DNA from: Cunninghamella blakesleeana
Lineage: Eukaryota; Mucoromycota; Mucoromycetes; Mucorales; Cunninghamellaceae
Direction of reading: 5' to 3'
Length of the DNA stretch: 64,000 bases
Assembly: GCA_017871115.1 (NCBI GenBank)
Contig: JAFCIZ010000004.1
Span: 310,001-374,000 of the forward strand
Part shown: one piece after another, positions 36,213 through 48,522 of the stretch
How the letters are laid out: each line of letters starts with the position of its first letter
Numbering within the stretch: position 1 is the first letter of the stretch
The notes under the pieces: model-generated
Databases searched by the model: none
The model's input: only the letters and a program-made list of their open reading frames with translations
What the model was told of the DNA's origin: nothing
Position numbers and translations under genes: made by a program

Positions 36213-38118
36213 TTATCCACTTGCTACTGTATCTATATCTATGGCTGATAACGCTAATGCAGAATCTGAATTTGAAATAGTTGACTTGATATTATTATTA
36301 GCTGTCATTTTAGTTTTGGTAGGAGAAGATAATGGTGAAGACGATGATGTTGACGATAATGATTTTTTATTATTCCATTCTATTACAAATTGTTCCAAGG
36401 TTTTTGCAGCAATAGGACCGCCATTATGAGCTACTAAACGATGAGGTTCATCACATTTACCAGATTGTAAAGAAGCCTCTTCAATTGCTTTAGCCCAATT
36501 TCCTGCTTCGAAATCATACCTATCCAATTCCACAGCACTGCCTTGATCTTGCATTAACTTTCTCAACCCATATTCTTCGATAAATTGGGGTCTTGGTACA
36601 TAAACAAATGGTGTATGATGGCCAATACACTCGCTACATGTACCATAACCAAGTTTGCCTAAAACCACATCCACTGCATTAGTTAAATCGGGGACGTAGG
36701 CATCTTTAGAGGCACGGTAAAATTTATCTGGTAAATCAATATGATCGGGTGCACCACAAACAATACAAATCCATTGAGGTGGTAAAGGGTTCTTTTCTTT
36801 CCATTCAGATTGACTAAGTACTTGACCTCCAAATGATAATAATAAAATTCGATGTGTAGCATAAATATCTGCTGGGATACCTAATTGATCTAATACTTGT
36901 TTTTTTTCTGTACGGTATTTTCTAAATACTAAAGGTATGTCGATGATACGTCGTTCAAAATTATGTGGTAAAGATCGTCGATTGGTTGGTACAGTGGCAT
37001 GACTAATGAATGGAAGCTGTGATTTACCATTAACGATCCCTTTTTTCATTGTCATAGCATCAATATTATTACTATTATTATTATTTCCAACAACAGGCGT
37101 ACTTGGTACAAGTTCTTCAGCATCGTCAAAGGATGGAATACGGATAGCACCTGGTAATCGAATTAATAAATCTGCATTTCTATAATCTTGAACCACTACA
37201 TCCACTAACTTTTTTATTTCTTCATCCAATTCATCCCCTTCGCATAATCCTGTATATACTTCATCAAAGGTAAAATTACTTGCAATAGCTGCTGGGATAC
37301 CTGCTGCCGCTGCTGCCGCACTATTAATATATCATAAAATATTAAAAAATAAATAAATAAAAGCATATGTTTATAATTAGATTAGTTATCTGATACTCAT
37401 CATATATATATATATATATATATTTATATACAAACATATATTTATTTATATTTAACCAATCACATTTATTTGATCTGTCTCTCTATTTTTTTATTTTTAT
37501 TTTTTTTATACATGTATTATTTTAATTCTTACCAAGGTAAAAATGGAGCGTCGCATATAACACAGTCAGCTTCTACTTGCTTCAGCCAATTTACTTCATT
37601 TATTAAAGTTTCAGGACGATTTTTTATAAATTGTTTTAAGTTTTTGATAGTTTCTTGACGATCCACAGTATAAGCTAAAGGTTGTACAACACCAGCATCA
37701 ATAGCTGCTTGACGATAAATAGCTCCTATTTTAGTCACACCCTGAAAGATAAAACTAGAAGCATTTGATATAACATAGACTTTATGTTGGGCTGATAAAT
37801 GTAAAATGTCACTTATAATTTGATTGGCTCTTGTTGCATGACCCCAACCTTATAATTAAAATATAGTAAAATAAATAAAATGAAATAAAAAAAGAGAGTT
37901 TAATTAATATTACTGTTTTAGTTTCTTTTGTTGTTTTAAAAAAAAGGTTTTAAAAAGGATAATAAATAAATAAATAAAGAGAGAGCTATTATTTGTTATA
38001 TAGTCCTAGGTATGAAAATAGTTTATTTTTTATCATCTTTACCATGACCAGAAACATAAAAACAAAATACAAAAGGTTTTGAAGAAGCACCATCTATATT
38101 TACTTGCAATTTAACCAT
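36213..38118 (-). CDS. GT-B glycosyltransferase-like protein, homologous to L-arabinokinase N domain
   Basis: Exons: 38118-38043, 37848-37533, 37320-36213, giving 499 residues. The start has FVFCFYVSGHGWGHATRANQI, with the glycine-rich GHG-x-GHATR loop made across intron 1. Next comes DAPFLPCAAAAAAGIPAAIASNFTFDEVY, assembled across intron 2. Later blocks are DIPLVFRKYRTEKKQVLDQLG, LLLSFGGQ, WICIVCGA, YVPDLTNAVDVVLGKLGYGTCSECI and AHNGG. This layout is that of the N-terminal half of plant L-arabinokinase, where a GHMP kinase domain follows; here the GHMP domain is absent and the protein ends in a Ser/Thr-rich tail. The activity and substrate are unknown, and a sugar-binding or glycosyltransferase role is inferred from fold similarity. 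The insert near residues 190-225 is Asn-rich. Confidence 0.85.
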
Positions 38119-38977
38119 GATATAAAAGAACAATAAAAATATTATAATAATAAGAAAGAGGGAGAAGAAAAAAATTTTAAAAAAGTGGTTTTAAATATTT
38201 TTAAAATATGAATGGCTAAATGCGGAGAATAAATTTATAAAAAAGGAAATTGAACGTCGGCAAGACATTTTTTCTTTCATTAAAAATCATCCAATAAAAT
38301 TTGAAAGCCTGGCGAGCCTCTCCATTATATTGGTTGTTTTTCATCTGCCACAGTTTTTTATTAATATTACTATGAAGATATCCTGAAGATAGAAATCAAA
38401 CCAGTTTTTCTTAAAAAAACTTTTTTAGCCGGGACTTTAAATAAAATATTGATGAGAATACATTGCTAATTTATTCTTTATCTGCAGGTTTATTCTATTT
38501 CATTGTTCATCTTTATTTTCTGTGTATCTTTTTTTATATATAATAAACTTAGTAAAATAATTAGCAACATTTTGATCGGAAAAAAAAAAAAAAACTAGTA
38601 CGTATGTAATATTAAAAAAAAAATGGTGTAACCATCATTCAATTAGAAAATATGCATTTTTTGAATTAGTTATTCTAATATCTAACAATATATCAAATTG
38701 CCTGATATGTATAATCATAAGAATGATCATCACAAGAACAATTTAAACAATATAAAAATAACAATCATGTATTTAGGATATCATGAATTAAGCTATATAT
38801 TCATTTTTTTTTACAACTACTATTTTATTTTATCAAAACCCTAATGCTATGAATGATTACTCTTATTTTATTTTAATATTTTTTTACGTAAAAAAAAGAT
38901 GCTTGAAAAAAAAAAAAAGAAAGCCAAAGTAGTATAATAAAAAATAGACGTTCTATCAAAAAAAATATTTATAATGT
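38119..38977. other. Intergenic between GT-B gene and PRP19
   Basis: Starts with a pyrimidine tract on the minus strand (about 38150-38175). The remainder is AT-rich with several A-runs. A moderately GC patch at 38250-38350 has no long open frame. Confidence 0.55.
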
Positions 38978-39356
38978 TTATGGAGCATTATAAAAGCGAA
39001 CAGTACGATCCATACCAGCGGCCAATAAAGAATCAGCCAAAGGAGACCATTTTAATCCAGTAACAATATCCATATTATCAGAGAAAGAGGCTAATTGAGC
39101 ACCATTCTTGGCCTTCAAAATACGAATATCAGTACCACCAACAGCTAAATATTGTGCATAGTAATCAAAAGCTAATGAATGGATCTTATAATCTTCATCT
39201 AAAGTAAATGATTTAGTATTGCTAAGTTTACGAAGATCCCAAATTTTCACTACATTATCTTCAGCAGCAGTTGCAAGAATATAACTATTTAATATATACA
39301 AAAAAAAAATATTTATATAAAGTTAATATTTCACATGTACAGATAATTATTACTGC

Positions 39357-39390
<34 letters not shown>

Positions 39391-41102
39391 CATTTTCAGA
39401 AAAGGCAAGAGCTTGGATCTTACCGGCATGATCAGCAAAGTTTGCAGCAATAGTTTGTGATTTCACGTCCCAAATTCGGACGATACCATCGCCTGTACCA
39501 GCACCAAGAATCATACCATCAGGATGGAATTGAATTTTAGTATATCCAGATTGAATGTCTTGATCAACAGTATCTAATAACGATTTACTTGTTTCAAAAT
39601 CATATAATGACCATTTATTATCCAAACCAGCACTAACAAAGTAATCTTTAGAAGGATGTACTGATATATCAGTTGCTTCGGCACTATGGGCGTTAATATT
39701 ATGTCCTAATTTGTATCCTTTTGCTTCATCAGGTATCCATACACGTACATGTTTATCTGCACTTGAACTAATAGCAATATCCTTATCTACTCCTTCTTGT
39801 CCACGGAAATGTACTGATGTGATTTTCTTGGTATGCCCAGTTAAATTAGCTACTACTTTATTTTCTTCCTTGTTGTAAATTTGTACATGTTTATCAACAC
39901 CACCTGTTAAAATATTCTTGCCTGATACATCAACATCGACAGCTGTAATACCAGGTGAACGAGCTGAATGTAAAGAAGGAATGGTGGAAGATTGAGTAAA
40001 TGTTTGAATGGTTTCTGCGTTGGTATGTTCAGTAGGAGGTTTTCTTTTTTGACGTGTTTGAGAAAGTCTATATAAAATAAAATATGAATGTTTAGTATAT
40101 GATTATAATTATAATGTCATACTTGTATTTATATTTGCATATGCATTATAGTTAATATTATTTATGTATATATATCTTTACGCTTTGCTGGTTTCATCAA
40201 ATTTATTGATCACTTCTTCGGGTAAATTAGGTTGATCTACTTCCATTGTTTCTTGTGCTGGAGTTTCTGTTGTAGTTGATACAGTTGTACCCAAATGTGC
40301 TTGTATATTAGCTAAAGCTCTAAATAAAAAAAATAAATGAAAGAAGGATAAAAATGTATATTAATATATATAATCCATTTAATCTATTCCATTAAAACTG
40401 TTATTATTATTATTATTATAAAACTTAATACAAAAAATGAATAAAACATACTCTCTAGCAGCATCACGCTCTTTCTTAAGACGAGCAATAACTCTTGTAG
40501 CAGCATCGTTTTGATATAAAGCATGAGATAACTCTTGACGTACTTGTTGATATTGTTGTTTTAAAGTAAAAGATTCTAACATAACACTATCCCATTCGTT
40601 TTGTAAAGTTGATAAGATGGAAGGTACTGATGACAATTTAGGTGGTCGTGGTTTTACACTATGAGGATCTAAATATATATAGTATATTATTATCATTGCC
40701 ATTATTAATTTATATCATCTATTGTTTATTTGTTTATTTATTATTTCAAACATAGATTTAAAAGAAACTTACTTGTTTTCACTTCTATTAAATCATCCAC
40801 CGTCATTTCTTCACCATTAATAGGATCCTTTCCATTATCAGTAATATATTTTTCAATCAATCTTTTTTCAAAAAGATTGCCACTTTTGACAGAAACGACA
40901 GGTTGTTCAGGTGCTTCACCAGAAACTATAAATAAAATAAATAAATATATGAGAAAATAAATAAATAAATATGAACAGACGAATAAACGAATATATTCAA
41001 ATAATAAATAAATAAATAGGTAGATAGATAGAATGTGTGAATATGTATAAACTAGTAATGATGTTTTAAGAGAGTTGATATTAACTTACTGGCACAGAAC
41101 AT
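38978..41102 (-). CDS. PRP19: Pre-mRNA splicing E3 ubiquitin ligase Prp19/Pso4
   Basis: Core of the NineTeen complex: stabilises the active spliceosome and acts in DNA damage signalling as a U-box E3 ligase. Exons: 41102-41090, 40925-40773, 40668-40452, 40319-40182, 40067-39390, 39284-38978, giving 501 residues (yeast 503, human 504). The N-terminal U-box ([34 protein letters not shown]) is followed by the tetramerising coiled coil ([40 protein letters not shown]). A linker leads to the WD40 propeller with [34 protein letters not shown] and DRTVRFYN. The first coding exon is only 13 nt (MFCA plus one base); it is supported because the U-box pattern starts right there. An MCB/E2F-like ACGCGAAAGC lies 59 bp upstream. 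Confidence 0.98.
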
Positions 41103-41455
41103 GATGAGTAAAATTTAAAAAGAAAAATAAAAAAGGAAGAGAGAAAGAAAGAAAAAAAAAACGCGAAAGCACCGACTTGAAATAAAAATAGGAAAAATAA
41201 AATATTTGAAACCTAGTCACATTAATTTTGTGGCAAACTTCCTAATAAAGATTGCATAAAAATATATTTTTATTGCTAGTTAATAAAAAGAGTAAGTATA
41301 AATAATAGAGTATAAAAAATTATTATATATATAATAATAATAATAAGAATAATAATAGTAGTAGTAGAATAAAAATAAAAATTAAAAAAAAGGTACTAAA
41401 TTGATCTTAAAATATGAAAATAAAAAGAATAAATAAAAATGGAATATAGATCCAC
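41103..41455. other. Short intergenic, PRP19 promoter
   Basis: Minus-strand pyrimidine tract at about 41113-41160, then ACGCGAAAGC at 41161-41170. The rest is AT-rich with triplet runs, and also covers the 3' end of the next gene. Confidence 0.5.
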
Positions 41456-43603
41456 TCAATTTTTATCGAAGTTCATGCTAATAGAATGATTTATAGCACC
41501 ATATGCTGTTACTGGATAATTTCGATGGTTAGTATCATAAGAGGGTGGAGGTGATAAATCTTCATTACTAGATACAATAACCAATTTTTCACGAGGAAGA
41601 TGGTTTGTTTGCATAGTATTATTACTTCGTACGATTTTAAGCAAGGAATGAAGATCAGATACGATTTGCTTAGGTTGCCTTCGCATTACTTTTACTTTTT
41701 TATGTACATCTACATAAATATCGGTTTCATCAATGATTTCTTCTCCAATTAATTCTTCAATAACATCTTCTAAAGTTATAACACCAAGAGCACCACCTAA
41801 ACCACCAGGATTGGATGAAATTAATGCTAGATGACCTATTTCATTATTATTATTATTATTATTATTAAAAAAGAAAAGGAAAAAAAAAATAAAATAGACA
41901 TAATATTAGTTTTAATATTTAAATCAATCATTACTTATCTTATCTTACTTCTTCCTTCTTGGAAAAAATTTAATATATCAAGGCAACTTGTATTAGGAGC
42001 AGTTTCAGGCAATGGGCTGAGATTAAAATAGCGTACTGGTAATGCATCATCCACATCATAGGTAATTAATTGTTTTACAAGAAGAATACCAACAAAATTT
42101 TTTTTATCATCAGTGGCTCTAATAGGAATACGAGAGTAACCATGAAATAATATCTAATTAATAATAATAATAATAAAATTAAAAAGTTAAAAAAGTTTTT
42201 TTAAAAAAAATAAAAAAGGTTATATATGCTAGTTATATTAAAAACAAACGTGCACTCTATTTTAATTTACCTTTTCAACTGTTTCTTTATCAAGAATAGA
42301 ATCCATAGATAAAGTATATACATCTTCAATAGGAGTCATTACTTTTGATACAGGCTTATCTCTTAAATCCAATACTGATCTAATAATTAAGACTTCATCC
42401 GCAGTTAGTCCATCATTTGTATCTTCTGAGCGATGAAGCGATACTAAAGTTTTTAATCCTATTATAATAAGGGTAAAAATTAAAAATAAAAATTGTCAAT
42501 ATAGTAATTTTTATAAATTAATACTATAAATGAATGTCAATATATCTATATTTATTACCAGCTTTTTTATAAACAGTTCCATGATTCTTGCCTAAAAAAT
42601 GATCTAATAATAACGCCATTGGGTATCCTAAGGGGTACATGATATACATCAAAATCAACACCACCCTAAAATAAAATAAAAAAATAAAAAGTTTAGATTG
42701 ACGACCCTCCTTAAAAAAGAGTATACAAATGCATATGTAATATAATAATAAACTTACGTTGAACATTTTGCACCTATAGCAAGACCATGGCGAATACAAA
42801 TAGCTATTAAATATAAATTAAGATACGTATATATATAAAAATTAATATTTATATTATTTCATTTAATAAAGTACAATAAATAGATAAGCATGCTTTATTT
42901 AGTTTTCAATCTTTTTCTCGTTTTTTATGAATTATTAGCTTACATTGTGGGATCACTCTATTTATATAAAAAAAAAGATAAAGTTATTGAAATGGCGAAT
43001 ATTATATATATATTTATATATTATATAAAATAATTATAATAATAAAAAAAAGTGTCTACTCCTTAAAGAATGATTTTAATATTTTATTAATACTTACTCC
43101 CCAAATATAACAATTAAGGCCGTTGAAATGATAACTGCTTGTAACCCACCACCCAAAACAGAATCCAAGATAATAGGTAGCGTTTCATTTACAATAACGT
43201 TAGAAAGTAATAAAGTAATCAATACTAAATGTTTTCCCTTATCTAATAAACGTAATACTTTTGTAGCATTGGCCTGTTCTTCAGGTGTGCCACTTTCTTT
43301 TATAACATGAAGATTAGTCAAGTCCAAACCCATAAGTCCTAAAGTTAAACCAGCAAAGACTGCACCAAGTAATACTAATACTACCACAGCTATAAGTTTG
43401 GATATAAAGAAGAAAAGTGACGGTTCAAGGGTATTATTATTGGTATGAGGTAGTTGACTATCTAGCTCATTATGAAATGTTGCCACTATACTATTTGTTT
43501 TTAAAGGCGAACCATTTACAGCTGTTGTTGTTGTAGTTATTATTGCGATTAATAAAAAGGTCCATATAAACCAACCAAGAGTACGTTGACAATCACGACT
43601 CAT
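41456..43603 (-). CDS. MAM3: CNNM/Mam3-like membrane protein (DUF21 plus CBS pair)
   Basis: Family proposed to act in Mg2+/Mn2+ homeostasis; yeast Mam3 is vacuolar. Exons: 43603-43098, 42957-42944, 42803-42758, 42665-42559, 42458-42271, 42153-41949, 41835-41456, giving 481 residues. A hydrophobic N-terminal segment (residues 9-30) is probably a signal peptide. Then comes the DUF21 domain with [55 protein letters not shown] and [11 protein letters not shown], and [27 protein letters not shown] is built through a 14-nt exon (42957-42944), an invariant family motif. The CBS pair contains [19 protein letters not shown] and [20 protein letters not shown]. The C-terminal tail of about 70 residues is variable. 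No cyclic-nucleotide-like domain as in animal CNNM. Confidence 0.94.
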
Positions 43604-43982
43604 ATATTTATTATAAAAAGTATTCAGTTTCTTTATTTCTTTTTATAAAAAGAAAAAAAAAAGAAGGATATAAGTTAAAAAAAAGAAAAAAAGTTTATAT
43701 AAATATGGAAAAAAAATAAGAAAGAAAAGAGAAAGAAAAAGTGAGATAATGAAAATAAAACAAATAAAATTCTTCTCTCTCCCAATAAATTTTTTGAAAC
43801 ATTTTTTTTATATCGGTGTTTATATTTTTGTCGCATGAAAAAAAAAAAAGTCTATTTAAAAAATAAAAGGTTTATATATAAAATTCTTGATATGGGGGAA
43901 TATTTTAATAAAATAGAAATATATAAAATATAAAAAGATAATATATATATGAAAAATGTGTATATTTATACTATATATTAAT
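43604..43982. other. Short intergenic between CNNM and golgin genes
   Basis: 43640-43745 is strongly purine-rich on plus, i.e. a pyrimidine tract before the CNNM start on the coding strand. Nothing else seen. Confidence 0.55.
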
Positions 43983-44122
43983 TTAAACTTTTGCTTGAAG
44001 TCGTTTAATTTCTTCAGGTGAAAATTTAAGTAACATTGTTAAAACCGGAACCAGTTGCGCCTAATTAAAATATACCGATAAAAATCAGTTTATTATTATT
44101 TGTTTATATTATGTATTGTTTA

Positions 44123-44169
<47 letters not shown>

Positions 44170-47100
44170 TATTATTTATTATTTAATAAAACTTTACCCT
44201 AGTTGATTTCGATTCTAAAAATTTAAGTACCACATTGCGTAAGTATTCCATGTTAACGTCTTCTTCATCTTTAATAGAAGGTTTTGCTGTTATTACTCGA
44301 GCTGATGATGTGTTACTAGTAGGAGATGATGGTCCAGAATGAATATTATCATTATTATTATCATTATTTGCAACGGTATTTGAAGCTTGATGATAAATAG
44401 GAGATTGTGCTCTAGATGAATTTGGTGATAATTTAGTTTCATTTGTGATTGCTGTTCTTGATAGTTTTCTTATTTCATCTTTAAGAGTCTATTATATATT
44501 AAAAAAGGATGCATTAGATAATGATAAAAAAAAAGTTTAGTATACTGTTAAAAATAACATGTATATAATAATATTTATAAAAACTTACCTTATTAAGTGT
44601 TTTCAAATGGCCTTCACGTATCTTCATATCTTCTAATTCTTTTACTTTTTCTTTATAAGCATTTTCATTTTGATACTTTTCAGTTTGTATTTGTTCCTAT
44701 TTTGAATATTATTATTTTTATTATTATTTTAAAAAAAAAAGACACGTGAGTAAAAAGAAAAACAATAAATAAATAAATATTTATATACTTTTATATTTAC
44801 CAAAGCTAATTTTGTTTTATTAGATTCATCTTGAATATTTTCCAATTCAGAGGCTAGTTGATCAATTCGTTCCAACAATCCAATTTTATCATCTTCTAAT
44901 ATTTGTGTTTCTTTTGTTTTAGTGTTACATTCGTCCTCTAAATGTTTCAACTTACTATCTAATTTTAATTTAGTCTCATTTACTTCTTTTAGTTTAATTT
45001 CAGAAACTTCAAATTGTTGTTGTAAAACACTTAAATCAGATGCTTGTTGTTGTAAATCCATTTCCAAAAGGCGTTTATGTTCGTTCCATTGGTGTTGTTT
45101 ATCTTGAAGTTCCTGTTTAATTTTTTCTGCAATATTTTGGTACTCTTCTACAGCCATGGCCTTTTCATTGGCTTCTTTTACTTGTTGTTCTATCTCTTTT
45201 AATCGATATTGTAAATTTTCTACCATACTTTGAGAGCTTTCAAATTCGGCTTGCTTGATTTGGAGCTCTTCAAACATCTTGTTCTTTTCTTCAAGGGCTT
45301 CTTTGCGCTCCTTTTGTAATATTTTTATTTCAGAATCCATTGTTTGTAATTTCCCGTCAAGTCTTGTTAATTCTACTTTGTGATTAGATTCCAATCTATT
45401 TTGACCATCTGTTAATTCAGTAACTCTAGTTTTCATAGTTTCTAATTCTTCTGTGACGTCTGACTTATCCTTTTCCAATTTTAAAATTTGTTTCTTTGTC
45501 TTGTTGAGTACAGCAACGTATTTTTTTGATTTATCTTCCAATTCTGCTATTTCTTTACGACTTGCATCCATTTCTACATCGCGTTCATTTAACATGTCTT
45601 TCACTACCTTAATAGATTCATTTAAATCTTTGATTTTGTTATTTAATGTTTTGTTTTCTCGCTTTGAGTCTTCTAATTGGTGTAAAGCTTCATTCTTTTC
45701 AATTTCAAATTCCTTTAATTGAACTGATAATGTACTAATTTCTTGCTGTGATTTTTCTACCAAAGTACCATGTGATGTTGTTTGATTGTCCATATCTTCT
45801 TTTAATTTATCCAGCTGCTGATTTAATTCTTTGATACTGTTATCACGCTCTTTTATGCTACTTTCTAATTCAGATATTTTATCACTTAGATTTTTTGAGG
45901 TTGACGTATGATCATCCAACTGTTTCTTTAAAGCGTCGTAGTCTTCATTTGCTGATGATAATTGGTCGATCTTCTCACTTAAATCACTTACAGTTGTGTC
46001 ACGTTCTTTTAATTGTACTTGTAATTCTGTGATTTTATTTTCAAATTCCTCTGTAGAATTATTGTTATCTTTTAACTGTTGTTTGAGTTCATTAATAGTT
46101 GCAATACGAACTTCTATATCCTTTTCCAAAGTTAAAGTTTTATTTTTAAAGTCATTTTCTATGGATGTATATTTTTCTATTTGTTGCTTCAAATCAGAGT
46201 TTGTATTCAAATTATCTTCTAATTGTTTTTTCAATTCAGCTATTTCTTTATTGTAATCTACATCTGATGATTTACGCTCGTCTAATTGTTTTTTAAGTTG
46301 ATTTATATTATGATCACGTTCTTTTAATTGAGATTCTAAAGTTATCAATTTTTCATCAAGTTCTTTAGTCGAAGTAGTATGCCCATTTAATTGATCATTT
46401 AGTTTATCAATTGTGGCATCACGTTCTTTTAATTGATTTTCTAATGATGTTACTTTTTCATCTCGTTCCTTTGCTGAAGTTGTATGTCCATTTAATTGAT
46501 CATTAAGTTTTTGAAGAGTCACATCACGTTCTTTTAATTGAGTTTCCAAAGATCCCAATTTTTCTTCAAGCTCTTTTGTTGAACTGGTATGCTCTTGTAA
46601 TTGATTATTGAGTTTTTCAATTGTAGTATCACGTTCTTTCAATTGAGATTCCATTTCAGAAATAGTAGTAGTGTTATTTTTCATTGATGTTGAGCTTTCT
46701 TTTAATTGCTGTTTGATTTCTTTTATAGATGATTCACGTTCTATAAAATCAAAAGTTTGCATTTAAATTAGATACTTTCTCTATTTATTTATTTATTTTT
46801 ATAAAATCCAATAATACATACATATATATATATATAATGCTTTATCTTTATTTTTATTTTTTTTATTCACCTTTAATAACAGATTTACTTTTCTTCAATT
46901 GATCTTCTAAAGCCTTGATTTCATTTCCTTTATCTGACAAAGTTGTTTTGGATTGTTTTAATTGTTGTTCCAAGTCTTTGATGGATTTTTCTTGATCTTT
47001 TATCTGACTTTCTAAATATGATACCTTTTGAACATGAATATTGTTTGTAGCTTGGGATTGATCTTCCAATTGTTTTTTTAATAAGTCAAGTTGTTCGTCT

Positions 47101-48227
47101 GACGTAGATTTTACAGTTGATAACTCTTGCTTCAAGTTATTGATAATATCACTACTTTCCTTTAATTGAGTTTCCAAACCAGCTATTTTATCATTATATT
47201 CTTTTGTTACTGTTTCCAATTGTTCATTTGATTGCTGTTGTTGTTTAAGTTGTTCAATAGTTGATTTGCTTTCTGTCAACTGTTTTTCCAATGAAGATAG
47301 CTTATCATTATGTTCCTTTGTTAAAGATAATTTCGTATTTTCTATTTTTTTTTCAAGGTCCGTTATAGTAGTCTGACTTTCTGACAATTTTCCTTCTAAA
47401 CTTGAGATTCTTTCATTTCCAGAGGTTTTAGCTGCTTTTAACTCTTCTTCTAAAATATTCTTTTCATGAGTAAGCTGTTTTTGTTGTTGTTCAAGGTCTT
47501 GATTTTTTTTCATCCATTCTGAAGATTGATGGTCATGTTGCTTTTCTAAAAGAGTTGATTTTTCTTGTATATCATTTAATTGATGAGCTAATGTATCAAT
47601 CATACTGTTTTTATCCATTAACTGTTGCTTCCATTCATCTTCTTTTATACTAAACGTTTTTCTTAAAGCAATTAAAGCATCATCACTGGCATCATCATTC
47701 TTTTTAGTAGTTGATAACGCTTGATTTGATTTTTGCTGTTGTTCATATTGGTTTTCCAAAGCGCTGTATTGTTCTTGTAAGTTGTGATTGGCTTTTTCTT
47801 GTTGCTCTAATTGTCTTTGAATCTCTTCATATTTTTTTTCAGTATCACGTAAAATTGAATCCCTCTTTTTGTGTGCTTTCACCAACTCAGTTAGTTTCAC
47901 TTTCATATCTTTAGCTTCTTTTGTACTTGATTCTGCCTTTTTTTGCCATTTATCAGCGTCCTTGAGAGCTTCATCTGATTGAGCCATAAAATGAATTAAA
48001 CTTCTTTTTGATTCTTCCTTTTCTAATAAAAGTTCTTCGATTTGATTTTTAAGCCCCTTGATATTACTTTGATCATTGATTTGTTGTTGAAGTGTTTCAT
48101 TTTCTTCTGTTAATAATTTAATCTTTTCAACTAGACGTCGCATAACTTCGCGCTCTTTATCTGATGTAGATGACACATTTTCATTATTAACTGCTGTTTT
48201 GTTTTCTTTACTATCGTTATTGGACAT
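43983..48227 (-). CDS. IMH1: GRIP-domain golgin (Imh1/golgin-245 type)
   Basis: Long coiled-coil tether of the trans-Golgi network, recruited by Arl1-GTP through its GRIP domain. Exons: 48227-46871, 46740-44801, 44696-44589, 44488-44198, 44060-43983, giving 1,257 residues. Almost the whole chain to about residue 1,140 is charged heptad coiled coil. From 453 to 697 it runs as consecutive 35-residue units, many beginning ERD. After a Ser/Asn-rich hinge the end reads NMEYLRNVVLKFLESKS joined to LVPVLTMLLKFSPEEIKRL, a clear GRIP domain with the Arl1-contacting Tyr near 1,217. The start chosen is the ATG of MSNNDSKENK; the frame extends eight codons upstream but only to a TTG. Orthology to yeast Imh1 is by domain layout only. 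It diverges from PSMG1 by 295 bp. Confidence 0.93.
44126..44169. repeat. (ATT)n microsatellite in golgin last intron
   Basis: About fourteen ATT/TTA triplets lie inside the intron between the two exons of the GRIP domain. Similar ATT runs occur in a PRP19 intron (about 39358-39387) and near 41850. Confidence 0.9.
46007..46740 (-). repeat. 105-bp (35-residue) coiled-coil repeats in golgin
   Basis: Seven contiguous units of exactly 35 residues (residues 453-697), several opening with ERD(T/V/A)T(I/L) and closing with (E/T)xQLK. The second to fourth units are the most alike (e.g. KLNDQLNGHTTS appears twice). Beyond residue 697 the register breaks. Confidence 0.85.
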
Positions 48228-48522
48228 TATAAATAAAGTAAAGAAATCCAAATGCTTGTATTAATAAAAATAGTTATATATAAAACTATTAATAACAAAA
48301 TATTAACAATATATAAATATATAAATATATATATATGAATATAATATATAGAAAAAGGAAGAAAGAGGAAGAGGAAAAAAAATCAGAGTACCTATCCAAT
48401 TTTTTATATCCAATTTTTTTTAAACTTCCGCACTTTTTTTTTAAAATAACTATAAATTTTTTTAGCTATACGTGTTCTTTTTTTTTTTTTTAAAAAAAAA
48501 AAAAAACACTTTTCAATAAACC
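48228..48522. promoter_or_regulatory. Shared divergent promoter of golgin and PSMG1
   Basis: 295 bp between two divergent ATGs. A minus-strand pyrimidine tract (plus 48353-48390) faces the golgin. A T14A15 palindromic tract (48478-48506) ends 16 bp before the proposed PSMG1 ATG. Such rigid tracts usually exclude nucleosomes; that is inference here. Confidence 0.5.

Noticed and set aside
44922..46256. Plus-strand frames (and one at 47711) opposite the golgin
   Set aside because: Antisense shadows of Lys/Glu-rich coiled coil, giving Ser/Phe/Leu-rich nonsense.
48228..48251. Eight extra codons upstream of the golgin ATG
   Set aside because: The frame extends only to a TTG; a fungal nuclear gene should start at the ATG at 48227.
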